Shown here piece after piece: positions 38,082 to 45,897 of a stretch of DNA of 64,000 nucleotides (position 1 is the stretch's first letter; the number at the start of each line of letters is the position of its first letter). The position numbers were made by a program, and so were the translations under genes. Below the pieces are notes generated by a model, which was not told the DNA's origin, did no database searches, and saw nothing but the letters and a program-made list of their open reading frames with translations. The DNA is from Actinomycetes bacterium (lineage in GTDB: Bacteria > Actinomycetota > Acidimicrobiia > Acidimicrobiales > Palsa-688). The stretch is taken from positions 1-64,000 of the forward strand of contig JAJZIY010000010.1 in assembly GCA_021828475.1 (NCBI GenBank). The letters run 5' to 3'.

Positions 38082-39134
38082 CTATCTCCCCCTGCGTCTT
38101 CGGTTGCGGTTGCGGTTGTCCCCGCCGGGGACGGCAGCGGGGTTGCGAGGCTGGCTCTTGGCTGTCCCGGGCGTCTGCTGGCCGCGGGCTTGTTGCCCAC
38201 GCACCACCGGCAGCCTCGCCCCGGGCCGCTCCTGCCCACGCGGGCGAGCGGTCTGCTTGGGGGCCTTTGAGTCGGTCTCATCCAGGCGTGCCTCGATCAC
38301 CTGCAGGTCGCGGGCATCCTTGGCCACCAACGCCTTCACTTGCGGGTCGTACCGGTACATCATCCACTGCTGTCCCACCCGGAAGAGCGCTGACACGGCG
38401 TAGTAAAGCACGAGACCCGACGGCAGCCGGACGCATATGAGCCCGAAGATGACCGGGAACACCCGCATGAGCCTCATCTGCGGGTTGCTCTGCTGGCTCT
38501 GGCGGACCATCGGGTTGAGGTTGCTGATCTGGACCTGCTGGTAGTAGTTGGCCGCGATCATGACCAGCAGGAGGAAGAGGGCTCCGAACAGCTGGCCGGC
38601 ACCGATGTGCTTGGTAATGGATGTCCAGGCGCTGGTCCCGAGGTCCAGGCCGAGCGACTGGATGTGCGCGCCATGGCCCGGGTAGGCGCTCGGGTTCGTC
38701 ACGCTGTGCACGAGCGCCTTGTACATCTTGGTGCTCTTGCTCAGGTACAGCGGGTCGGCGGTGCATACGAGACCGCTCTTGGCCGTGCACGCAACGTGGC
38801 TGAGGCCGCTGATCACCCGGTACAGCACGTAGAAGAGCGGTAGCGGGATCAGGGTCGGTATGCAGCTGCCGAACGGGCTGACGTTTTCTTCCTTGTACAG
38901 CTCCGTCATGGCCTGGTTCAGGGCCAGGCGGTCGTTCTTGTGCTGCTGCTGGAGCTGCTTCAGCTTGGGTTGCAAGCGCTGCATGGCCAGCATGGAGCGC
39001 GTCGACTTGAGCGTGAGGGGCACCACCAGGGCCATGAAGGTCAGGCCCAGCATGATGATGGCGAAGGCGTAGTTGGGTACCAGCGAGTAGAAACCGGCGA
39101 GCACCCACCCCACCAGCTGACTGAGCGCGGTCAC
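38082..39134 (-). CDS. yidC: Membrane protein insertase YidC
   Basis: A 350-residue YidC/Oxa1 insertase. Hydrophobic segments start at [20 protein letters not shown]; the cytoplasmic loop [20 protein letters not shown] and the following helices with [16 protein letters not shown] are typical. The C-terminal 60 residues are Arg/Gln/Asn-rich (ending [10 protein letters not shown]) and may contact ribosomes. The GTG at 39134 with AAAGGAGGAG upstream is taken as start; it overlaps the end of yidD by 4 nt. Confidence 0.95.
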   Translation of the reverse strand: MTALSQLVGWVLAGFYSLVPNYAFAIIMLGLTFMALVVPLTLKSTRSMLAMQRLQPKLKQLQQQHKNDRLALNQAMTELYKEENVSPFGSCIPTLIPLPLFYVLYRVISGLSHVACTAKSGLVCTADPLYLSKSTKMYKALVHSVTNPSAYPGHGAHIQSLGLDLGTSAWTSITKHIGAGQLFGALFLLLVMIAANYYQQVQISNLNPMVRQSQQSNPQMRLMRVFPVIFGLICVRLPSGLVLYYAVSALFRVGQQWMMYRYDPQVKALVAKDARDLQVIEARLDETDSKAPKQTARPRGQERPGARLPVVRGQQARGQQTPGTAKSQPRNPAAVPGGDNRNRNRRRRGR

Positions 39135-39418
39135 CGGCGCTCCTCCTTTCCTGGGGGCGGGCCGTCGTCCTCGATCTCGGGCACGGGGTCGTACCCGAAC
39201 GGTCCCCCGGGCCGGCAGCGGCCGAGGCGGCGCAGTGCCAACCCCGAGCCTCTCCATGCCCCGAAACGTTCGACGGCCCCGAGTGCGTACTCGGCGCACG
39301 ACGGGGTGAAGCGGCAGGCCGGGCTGCGATGGGCGCTGTAGCCCCGGTACAGGCGTATCAGAGCGATCAGAAGGCGCGCAGGCAGCGGGCGCGTGGCCGG
39401 GGTGTCTCCGGGGCTCAT
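39131..39418 (-). CDS. yidD: Membrane protein insertion efficiency factor YidD
   Basis: A 95-residue YidD protein. The family core [20 protein letters not shown] followed by [18 protein letters not shown] with its Cys residues is complete. The ATG overlaps the rnpA stop and the stop overlaps the yidC start, so rnpA-yidD-yidC are tightly coupled. Confidence 0.95.
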   Translation of the reverse strand: MSPGDTPATRPLPARLLIALIRLYRGYSAHRSPACRFTPSCAEYALGAVERFGAWRGSGLALRRLGRCRPGGPFGYDPVPEIEDDGPPPGKEERR

Positions 39419-39765
39419 TGCCGGGGCTGCTCTCCGGCCCCGGCAGTCTTCCCGGGTGCCGCGAACGGCTTCGTGGCCTGCACCAGGCAGGCGCCCAGCT
39501 CCTCGAAGCCCAGCTGTGCCGCCTCCGGGCGTGCCCGGACCAGGTACACGCCGCACCTCAGGTCGAGGCGCAGCCGCACAAGCTCCCTCAAGCGCCTGCG
39601 CAAGCGGTTGCGAACGACGGCGTTGCCGACCTTCTTGCCAACGGCGAACGCCAACGTGGCCGGGCACCGACCCGGCACGAAGGAAACGCTTATCGGCCCT
39701 GATCGGCTGGTAGCGGCGCCTCGCAAGTCCTGGAAGGAGGTGCGTCGCGGTGCCTTCCACCTCAA
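39415..39765 (-). CDS. rnpA: Ribonuclease P protein component
   Basis: A 116-residue RnpA, protein subunit of the tRNA 5'-processing enzyme. The RNA-binding signature [20 protein letters not shown] is present. The start appears to be TTG at 39765, overlapping the rpmH stop. Follows rpmH as in almost all bacteria. Confidence 0.93.
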   Translation of the reverse strand: MRWKAPRRTSFQDLRGAATSRSGPISVSFVPGRCPATLAFAVGKKVGNAVVRNRLRRRLRELVRLRLDLRCGVYLVRARPEAAQLGFEELGACLVQATKPFAAPGKTAGAGEQPRQ

Positions 39766-39896
39766 GCTGCCAGGCGGTCCCGGCCCTTCAGGCGCCGGGC
39801 TTTGAGCACCGCCCGCCCGGCGCGGGTCGCCATCCGGTGGCGAAACCCATGGCGCTTGGCCCGTCGCCGGTTGTTGGGCTGAAAGGGACGTTTCAC
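39762..39896 (-). CDS. rpmH: 50S ribosomal protein L34
   Basis: A 44-residue L34 read from GTG at 39896 with TAGGAGG eight bases ahead. The sequence begins [20 protein letters not shown] and continues with the family's [15 protein letters not shown]. Too short for standard ORF cut-offs but clear. First gene of the rnpA operon; in most bacteria dnaA is its upstream neighbour, but here a CPBP protease gene takes that place. Confidence 0.96.
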   Translation of the reverse strand: MKRPFQPNNRRRAKRHGFRHRMATRAGRAVLKARRLKGRDRLAA

Positions 39897-40111
39897 TGGT
39901 TGCCTCCTAGGTAGGGCCTGGTCACGCCGCCTGGGGCGCCGCTAGCGGCTCGGCGTCCCCGGCCAGGGCAAACCCGGCGACCGGTGAGCGAGCCGGCACG
40001 CGTCAGCCAGACCCAGGCTACGGCCTGCTGCACCAGCGTAGATGACTTTGCCCTCCCGGCGCCAGGAGAGCCGGGGGCGCGGACCACCAGCGCGCCTCGC
40101 GGCCCGTTGCC

Positions 40112-40120
40112 TGTGGACAC
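40112..40120. other. DnaA-box-like site upstream of rpmH
   Basis: TGTGGACAC differs by one base from the actinobacterial DnaA box complement TGTGGACAA. It lies in the 238-bp rpmH/CPBP divergent gap, the place where oriC lies when dnaA adjoins rpmH. Confidence 0.4.
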
Positions 40121-40122
40121 GG

Positions 40123-40128
40123 TAGCGT
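40123..40128 (+). promoter_or_regulatory. Leaderless-type -10 hexamer of the CPBP gene
   Basis: TAGCGT ends 6 nt before the GTG start at 40135. Confidence 0.45.
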
Positions 40129-40134
40129 CGAGGA

Positions 40135-41151
40135 GTGCCGGATGCCCGGATGCCGCTTCCCACGAGCCCCTACGGCAGCCTGCCCCTCCCCGTGCTGTGG
40201 TACCCCGTGCTGGTGCCTGCGCCCGGGCCGGCTCCGGGGTGGCCGGCCTTCGGACAGCCGGCGCCCGAGTGGCTGGCTTCGACCGGAGGGTGGCCAGGTG
40301 GCCCCTCGAGCTGGGCTCCGGGTGCGCCGAGCCCCGCCCAGCCGGCACCGGGCGGCCCGCTCTGGCCGCGGCCAGCCCAACCCTGGCCGGGCCCTGGCCC
40401 GGTATGGCCCCCGGCGGCTGGCGACGGGCAAGGACCTCCGGCCGGAGCCCCCGCACCCGTCATCCCGGCCAAGGCGGCATGGTGGGGCCTCCTCGGGGCG
40501 GCCGTCGGTTTCGTGCTCGCCACCATCCTCGAGGGCGTGGCCCTGGCTGCGACCGGCCAGAGCTCGGTCAACAGCTCGGACAGCGCCCTGCTGACGGTGC
40601 TCGGGGAAGTCGGCCTGTGGACGGCGATGGTGGGCACCGCCGTGCTCGTGTCCCGCCGCTATGGCACCCGCAGCCTGCGCAGGGACTTCGGCCTGTCGTT
40701 CAGGCCAGCGGACCTGGGTTGGGGCATGCTGGCCATGGTCACGGGCTTGGTGGCCAGCAGCATCGTCGTGGCTGCTTTCGCCCATACCCGCTTCGCCGGC
40801 AGCAACGCCCAGATCGTCACCGGGCAGAAGGGCCACGAGGTGGGCCTGGTGGCGATAGCCGTGGTGGTGGCCGTAGGCGCCCCCTTCTTCGAGGAGCTGT
40901 TCTTCCGGGGGTTCCTGCGCACGGCACTACAGGCGCGCCTCGGCGGCCACGGTGCGGTTTGGGCACAGGCCGGCCTCTTCGCCCTGGCCCACCTCGGTGA
41001 GGCGGGCGGGTTGGGCAACGTGTCGGTCGTGTGCGCCCTCTTCCTCTTCGGAGCAGTGCTCGGCTACACGGCCAAACTGACCGGCCGTCTCGGTGCGGGT
41101 ATGGTCGCGCACGGCATGTTCAACTTGATCGCCGTCATAGCCGTCATATGA
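40135..41151 (+). CDS. CPBP-family intramembrane metalloprotease
   Basis: A 338-residue CPBP (Abi/CAAX-like) protein. The first 110 residues are a Pro/Gly/Trp-rich cytoplasmic arm. The membrane domain holds the three conserved motifs: EELFFRGFLR (glutamate pair and Arg), FALAHLGE (His) and MVAHGMFN (second His and Asn). Members cleave membrane substrates or act in bacteriocin self-protection; target unknown. The ATGA overlap at 41148-41151 couples it with the next gene. Confidence 0.9.
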   Translation: MPDARMPLPTSPYGSLPLPVLWYPVLVPAPGPAPGWPAFGQPAPEWLASTGGWPGGPSSWAPGAPSPAQPAPGGPLWPRPAQPWPGPGPVWPPAAGDGQGPPAGAPAPVIPAKAAWWGLLGAAVGFVLATILEGVALAATGQSSVNSSDSALLTVLGEVGLWTAMVGTAVLVSRRYGTRSLRRDFGLSFRPADLGWGMLAMVTGLVASSIVVAAFAHTRFAGSNAQIVTGQKGHEVGLVAIAVVVAVGAPFFEELFFRGFLRTALQARLGGHGAVWAQAGLFALAHLGEAGGLGNVSVVCALFLFGAVLGYTAKLTGRLGAGMVAHGMFNLIAVIAVI

Positions 41152-41894
41152 GCGAGACCACTCACGGCGGTGACCCTGTAGCCGCCGAGCTGCACGCTTC
41201 CACGGAGCACCACCACCGCAACGTCCAGGGGGGTGCGGCGCGGGCGGCGGTCTTCGGGGCGAGCGACGGCCTCGTCACCAACGTTTCGTTGATCCTGGGG
41301 GTGGCGGGCGCCCAGCCGGGTGCCTCCTACGTCCGCCTCGCCGGCCTGGCAGGCCTCCTGGCGGGAGCCTTCTCCATGGCGGCGGGCGAGTACGTTTCGA
41401 TGTCCGCCCAGCGGGAGCTCCTGCACCGTGAGCTGGAGATCGAGCGCCGGGCTTTGCGGCTCGACCCCGAAGCCGAGCTCGAGGAGCTGGCCCAGGTCTA
41501 CCAGCGTCGCGGCCTCACGCCCGACGCCGCCGCCTCGTTGGCACGGGTGATGATGCGAACGCCCGAGCTGGCACTGGAAACCCATGCGCGCGAGGAGATC
41601 GGTGTCGACCCCTCCGCCATATCGTCGCCCTACCCGGCGGCGGCCTCGTCCTTTGTCAGCTTCGCCGTGGGCGCGGTCGTGCCGCTGGTGCCGTGGTTCT
41701 TCTTGGCGGGGGGTGCTGCCACTTTCACTTCCATCGGCCTGGTGGTGGTGGCCACGACCGTCATCGGGATCCTGCTCGCTCAGGCGACAGGGCGCTCGGC
41801 CTGGCGCAGCGCCCTGCGCCAGCTGGCCGTGAGCATGCTCGCTGCCGGTGTGACCTATCTTGTCGGCCGGCTCGTCGGCGTCGGGGTGCACTGA
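41148..41894 (+). CDS. VIT1/CCC1-family metal transporter
   Basis: A 248-residue membrane protein of the vacuolar iron transporter family. The first helix has AAVFGASDGLVTNVSLILGV with the conserved Asp, followed by AGAFSMAAGEYVSMSAQREL. A hydrophilic metal-binding-type helical segment rich in Glu (ELEIERRALRLDPEAELEEL) separates it from the last three helices. Probably exports Fe(II) or Mn(II). Confidence 0.9.
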   Translation: MSETTHGGDPVAAELHASTEHHHRNVQGGAARAAVFGASDGLVTNVSLILGVAGAQPGASYVRLAGLAGLLAGAFSMAAGEYVSMSAQRELLHRELEIERRALRLDPEAELEELAQVYQRRGLTPDAAASLARVMMRTPELALETHAREEIGVDPSAISSPYPAAASSFVSFAVGAVVPLVPWFFLAGGAATFTSIGLVVVATTVIGILLAQATGRSAWRSALRQLAVSMLAAGVTYLVGRLVGVGVH

Positions 41895-41930
41895 CGCTCA
41901 GGTCGGGGCCGACCGGGCCCGAAGCTCCCG

Positions 41931-43271
41931 GTGGCTGAGCGCCGGCTCGCCCCGGCCCGCAACCCCCTGGCCCGCAGGCCCCCGGCCGGACCGGGCCAGG
42001 AGGATGGTCGCCCGCTGCGGGCCGTCGTGGTCGAAGCGGTGAGGACGCTCTACGGACGCCGCGACGGCGTCCTCTCGCGCTGGCACCCGGTCGACCTGTC
42101 GGCCGAAGTGTTGTCCTGGTTGCTCCAACGCGCCGGGGCCGACGCCGCCGACGTCGACGACGTGGTGTGGGCGTGCGCTTCCCAGGTCGGCGCGCAGGCC
42201 GCCGACCTGGGGCGCCGTGCCGTGCTGGCTGCCGGCTGGCCCGAGTCGGTGCCCGCAGCGACGGTGGGGAGCGACGGGGCGTGCTCGGCGCGCGCCGTCC
42301 ACTGGGCGGCGCAGTCGGTGCTGGCTGGGAGCTCCGGGGTCGTCGTCGCCGGAGGGGCGGAGATGACGTCCCTCGTCCCCTTGGGGGCGGCGCTGGCCCA
42401 GCCCAACACGGGCAAGCCCCTCGGTGGACGCCTGGCGGAACGGTACCCGGCACCAGGCGGGTTCCTCCCCCCCGGCTTGGCCGCGGAACGTGCTGCTGCT
42501 GCCCGGGGCCTCACGCGCTCCAGGCTGGACCAATGGGCCGCGGAGAGCGGCCGCAGGGCGGCGAGGGCCCAGCCCGCCCGGACACCTTTCATCGTTGTCC
42601 CGGGCGCCGCCGGTACCGGACCGCGAGGCGGGGGGCCCGGTGCCTCCGTGCCCGGTTCGGGCCAGGCCCGGGGCTCCGGTCGCTCCAGCCCGGCGGTCCG
42701 CCCCGGTAGCGGGGCGCCCCAGCCGCTCGACGAGAACGTCCTCCCATCGCTCGAAGTCCTCGGTGCACCCGAGCTGCCGGCGCTCTACCTGGAGGGTGGC
42801 GTGGTGACAGCCGGCAACTTCTGCCTGGAGGGCGACGGTGCCGCAGCCGTCCTGGTTGCCGAGGAGCGCCGGGCCAGGCAGCTCGGCCTGGCCGTGCGGG
42901 CCCGGTTCGTTTCCTTCGCCGTGGCCGGGGCCTCCCCCGAGGTCGGCCCGCTGGCCATGGCCCCCGCCACCACCGCCGCCCTCCTGCGGGCATCCCTGCG
43001 GCCCGGCGATGTCAGTCGCTGGCATGTCCTGGAACTGAGCTCGGCCGGTGTACTGGCGTGGGCCGACGAGGTCGGGGTCGACCTGTCCACGGTCAACCCC
43101 GAGGGGGGCGAACTAGCTGTGACCTGCCCTTTCGGTGCGGCCGGGGCCGGGTTGTTCGCGAATGCGGTAGCGGGCCTGCATTCTGGAGCGGGCCCCGGGA
43201 GGTACGCCGGAGTCTGCGCTGTGGGGGACGGCGGGGTGGCCACGGCCTGCATCCTGGAGGCAGCCGAATGA
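41931..43271 (+). CDS. Thiolase-fold protein lacking the canonical catalytic His motif
   Basis: A 446-residue thiolase-superfamily protein. RAVVVEAVRTLYGRRDG and DGACSARAVHWAAQ (Cys118 in the nucleophile position) are recognisable, as are AGGAEMTS and the C-terminal VCAVGDGGVATACILE, which replaces the usual CxGGGxG. The GHP histidine loop is changed to AVTCPFGAAGAG and the NEAF motif to LELSSAGVLAW. A Gly/Ser/Pro-rich insert near residues 225-265 is also unusual. It probably is not a standard acyl-CoA thiolase. Start is a GTG at 41931; an extension of about 28 residues precedes the fold. Confidence 0.75.
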   Translation: MAERRLAPARNPLARRPPAGPGQEDGRPLRAVVVEAVRTLYGRRDGVLSRWHPVDLSAEVLSWLLQRAGADAADVDDVVWACASQVGAQAADLGRRAVLAAGWPESVPAATVGSDGACSARAVHWAAQSVLAGSSGVVVAGGAEMTSLVPLGAALAQPNTGKPLGGRLAERYPAPGGFLPPGLAAERAAAARGLTRSRLDQWAAESGRRAARAQPARTPFIVVPGAAGTGPRGGGPGASVPGSGQARGSGRSSPAVRPGSGAPQPLDENVLPSLEVLGAPELPALYLEGGVVTAGNFCLEGDGAAAVLVAEERRARQLGLAVRARFVSFAVAGASPEVGPLAMAPATTAALLRASLRPGDVSRWHVLELSSAGVLAWADEVGVDLSTVNPEGGELAVTCPFGAAGAGLFANAVAGLHSGAGPGRYAGVCAVGDGGVATACILEAAE

Positions 43272-43290
43272 AATCCACAGCTGTGGACAA
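43271..43290. other. Facing DnaA-box-like pair downstream of the thiolase gene
   Basis: AAATCCACA (43271-43279) and TGTGGACAA (43282-43290, perfect actinobacterial DnaA box on the minus strand) form an inverted pair around a CAGCTG centre. It lies in the 103-bp gap between convergent genes, where no promoter is needed. Confidence 0.45.
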
Positions 43291-43374
43291 GGTTGGGGAG
43301 CGTCACATCTGTGTAACTCGGCTGTAACCCGGCGTCCAGGTTGCCCCGGCCGGGGCGGGGTGCTGCGTGCCGGG

Positions 43375-44832
43375 TCAGTCGTCCGGCGGTAGGAGGGCGG
43401 CCTCCCGCCTGACGCCCTTGCGGGCCAGGAGCCAGTAGAGGCCTCCGCCGAAGGTCAAGCCCATGAAGACGCTGAAGTCCGACCCTCCCAGGCGGCTGGA
43501 GAGGGGCGAAACCCATGGTGAGTAGGCGTTGAGCCAGGCCATGGCCGCGGCCATGCCGACCGCCTGGGCGACGATGGCCGGCCAGTGCACTCCGTTGCGC
43601 CTGAAGTAGGTGCCCTGCCTGTGCTCGAAAAGGGCGCGGCTGTCGTAGCGCTTTCCCCGCAGCAGGTAGTCGACGAAGTAGATGGCGAACCAGGGAGCCA
43701 GCCAGACGATGATGAACAGGACGAAGTCCGACAGGAGCTGGCCGAAGCGCAGTGAGAACACGGCGTAGGCCGTGAGGCCGCCGCAGACGACGCTGTCGAC
43801 CAGCACGCAGTAGTAACGGTTGAGCTTGAGCCCGAGGCTCTGCAGGGTCACGCCAGACGAGTACAGGTCCATGCTGTTGATGGCGAACAGTTGCAGGATG
43901 GCGAAGACGAAGTAGGGCCAGACGAACCAGCCGGGGAAGACCGACGCCAGTCCGTTGACCGAGGTGAGGCCGCCGGCGTGGGCCACCGGCACCGCTGTTG
44001 CCAGTGCGGCGCCCAGCACCTCGAGGAGTATGGAGGGGATGGCGGCGCCGAGGGTGACAGCGGCGACGATCCGCTTGCGGTCGGTGTCGGCCGGCAGGTA
44101 CCGGGAGTAGTCGCTGGCGTTCTCAGTCCAACCCAGGCCGCCGGTGGAGATCACCAGGGCGAGGAACACCATCAGGCTGCCCCAGCCGGCGCCGTGGCTC
44201 TCGGCGTGGAGGTTGACCTTGCCTGCGGTGATGATGGCCATGACCACGAACAGGACGATGAACGGGTAGGCGAGCCAGCGCAGGAACCGCAGCATCGCCG
44301 TGTGGCCGATGAGGGGCAGCACCGCCTGTACGGCGACCGCACCCACTATGAGCAGGGCCTTGGCCAGGTTGCCTGCGGTGGCACCACCCTTGGCCAGCAT
44401 CGCTTCGGCGACGATGACGATGAGGGCGATGCCCTCGGTCTCGAAGCCGACCTGGGTGAGCCAGTTGAAGAGGGCAAGCGGGCGGTTGCCCCGGGTGCCG
44501 AAGGCGGCCCGGCTGACGGTCAGGGCGGTCGTGCCGGCGGCCGGTCCCTGCAGGCTGGCGAGGCCCGTCAGCACGTAGGACAGGTTGCCGACGACGATGA
44601 TGGGAAGGGCCTGCGCGAACGACAGCCCGAAGATGCCGACGGCGAACGTGCCGTACACCAGGAACTCCACGTTCCAAACGGACCCGGCCCACAGCCCGAA
44701 CAGGCGCGACGGCTTGCCCCAGCGCTGGCTGGCGGGGATGTACTCGATACCCCTGGCTTCCACCAGCGAAGCGGGTATGCCGTCGACGAGAGGAGCGCTG
44801 CCGGCCGTCACCTCTCGGGCAGTCTGAGCCAC
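43375..44832 (-). CDS. NCS1-family nucleobase/cation symporter
   Basis: A 485-residue permease with about 12 membrane helices. Features of NCS1 proteins: VEARGIEYIPASQRWGKPSR before helix 1, WAGSVWNVEFLVYGTFAV, QGPAAGTTALTVSRAAFG and TENASDYSRYLP. Likely takes up a purine, cytosine, allantoin or hydantoin; the substrate cannot be read from sequence. Starts 10 nt after crgA, so the two may be co-transcribed. Confidence 0.88.
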   Translation of the reverse strand: MAQTAREVTAGSAPLVDGIPASLVEARGIEYIPASQRWGKPSRLFGLWAGSVWNVEFLVYGTFAVGIFGLSFAQALPIIVVGNLSYVLTGLASLQGPAAGTTALTVSRAAFGTRGNRPLALFNWLTQVGFETEGIALIVIVAEAMLAKGGATAGNLAKALLIVGAVAVQAVLPLIGHTAMLRFLRWLAYPFIVLFVVMAIITAGKVNLHAESHGAGWGSLMVFLALVISTGGLGWTENASDYSRYLPADTDRKRIVAAVTLGAAIPSILLEVLGAALATAVPVAHAGGLTSVNGLASVFPGWFVWPYFVFAILQLFAINSMDLYSSGVTLQSLGLKLNRYYCVLVDSVVCGGLTAYAVFSLRFGQLLSDFVLFIIVWLAPWFAIYFVDYLLRGKRYDSRALFEHRQGTYFRRNGVHWPAIVAQAVGMAAAMAWLNAYSPWVSPLSSRLGGSDFSVFMGLTFGGGLYWLLARKGVRREAALLPPDD

Positions 44833-44842
44833 TGCGGGGGGG

Positions 44843-45133
44843 TCAGCGGTACTGGGTCGAGATGACGAACCCGCAGATGATCAGGCCCAGCCCGCCCAGC
44901 AGGTACCAGTTGGAGGGGGCGGAAGGCAGGAGGCTGATGTAGTTGAGCACGATCATCAGCAGGCCACAGCCGAAGAAGGCGAGCATGAAGGCTGGGACCC
45001 ACCACGGGCTGTGGCGGTAGTCCGAGGGTAGGGGCGCCGTATAGCGGCCACTGGTGGTTGTCGAAACCAGAGCCTGGCGGCCGCCACCCTTGGGCGTGAC
45101 CCGTCCTGGTGCCTCTTTCGTGCGTCGTGGCAT
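44843..45133 (-). CDS. crgA: Cell division protein CrgA
   Basis: A 96-residue CrgA with two membrane helices (WVPAFMLAFFGCGLLMIVLN and WYLLGGLGLIICGFVISTQY). The SDYRHSPWWVPAFML block is the family signature. It coordinates FtsZ ring and peptidoglycan synthesis in actinobacteria. Divergent from trpG, as crgA is in mycobacteria. Confidence 0.95.
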   Translation of the reverse strand: MPRRTKEAPGRVTPKGGGRQALVSTTTSGRYTAPLPSDYRHSPWWVPAFMLAFFGCGLLMIVLNYISLLPSAPSNWYLLGGLGLIICGFVISTQYR

Positions 45134-45140
45134 GACTAAG

Positions 45141-45146
45141 AGGATA
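45141..45146 (-). promoter_or_regulatory. Leaderless-type -10 hexamer of crgA
   Basis: TATCCT on the minus strand ends 7 nt before the crgA ATG at 45133. Confidence 0.45.
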
Positions 45147-45231
45147 TGTGAACGCGAGGTCCCAGCCCAAGGCGTGCACCGGTTGCCTCGTCGAGCGCCG
45201 GTACCCTGCGGCGTGGCCGTCCTGCCCGGGG

Positions 45232-45237
45232 TAGCCT
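45232..45237 (+). promoter_or_regulatory. Leaderless-type -10 hexamer of trpG
   Basis: TAGCCT ends 6 nt before the GTG at 45244; the same hexamer and spacing occur before the kinase gene at 28894. Confidence 0.5.
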
Positions 45238-45243
45238 CCAGGG

Positions 45244-45849
45244 GTGGCCGGGCCCATCGTCGTCGTCGACAACTACGACTCGTTCGTCTACAACCTGGTG
45301 CAGTACCTGGGCGAGCTGGGTGCGGCGCCGGTCGTCCACCGCAACGACAAGGTGACTGTCGAGCAACTCGAGGCGATGGAGCCGGCGGGCGTCCTCATTT
45401 CCCCGGGCCCGGGGCGGCCGGAGGACGCCGGTGTGAGCACGGCGGCCATCAGAGCTATCGCCGGCCGCGTGCCCGTGCTCGGCGTCTGCCTGGGCCATCA
45501 GGCGATCGGCCAGGTGTTCGGGGCGGAGGTGGTCCGGGCCCAACATCTGCTGCACGGCAAGACCTCGCAGGTGTCGCACGACGGGCGCGGCATCTTCGCC
45601 GGGATGCCCGAGCCCCTGACCGCCACCAGGTACCACTCGCTGGCCGTCGAGCGCGCCAGCGTCCCCCCGGAGCTGGAGGTGAGCGCCTGGGCCGACGACG
45701 GCACCGTGATGGGCCTGCGCCACCGCGGGATGCCCGTGGACGGCGTGCAGTTCCATCCCGAGGCGGTCCTCACCGATGCGGGTCACCGGCTGCTGGCAAA
45801 CTGGCTGACCTCGTGCGGGCTGGTACCCGCCGCCGCCAAAGCCCTCTGA
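45244..45849 (+). CDS. trpG: Anthranilate/aminodeoxychorismate synthase glutamine amidotransferase
   Basis: A 201-residue class I amidotransferase. IVVVDNYDSFVYNLVQYLGE starts the fold; the nucleophile is in PVLGVCLGHQAIG and the His-Glu pair is in VQFHPEAV. It provides ammonia for tryptophan or folate synthesis. The partner chorismate-binding subunit is not in the window. In actinobacteria this gene stands between crgA and pknB, as here. Confidence 0.93.
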   Translation: MAGPIVVVDNYDSFVYNLVQYLGELGAAPVVHRNDKVTVEQLEAMEPAGVLISPGPGRPEDAGVSTAAIRAIAGRVPVLGVCLGHQAIGQVFGAEVVRAQHLLHGKTSQVSHDGRGIFAGMPEPLTATRYHSLAVERASVPPELEVSAWADDGTVMGLRHRGMPVDGVQFHPEAVLTDAGHRLLANWLTSCGLVPAAAKAL

Positions 45850-45897
45850 GCGGCCCCGCGGCCCCGGCGTGGGGTGGGACCGGCACCTCCCTGTCCC

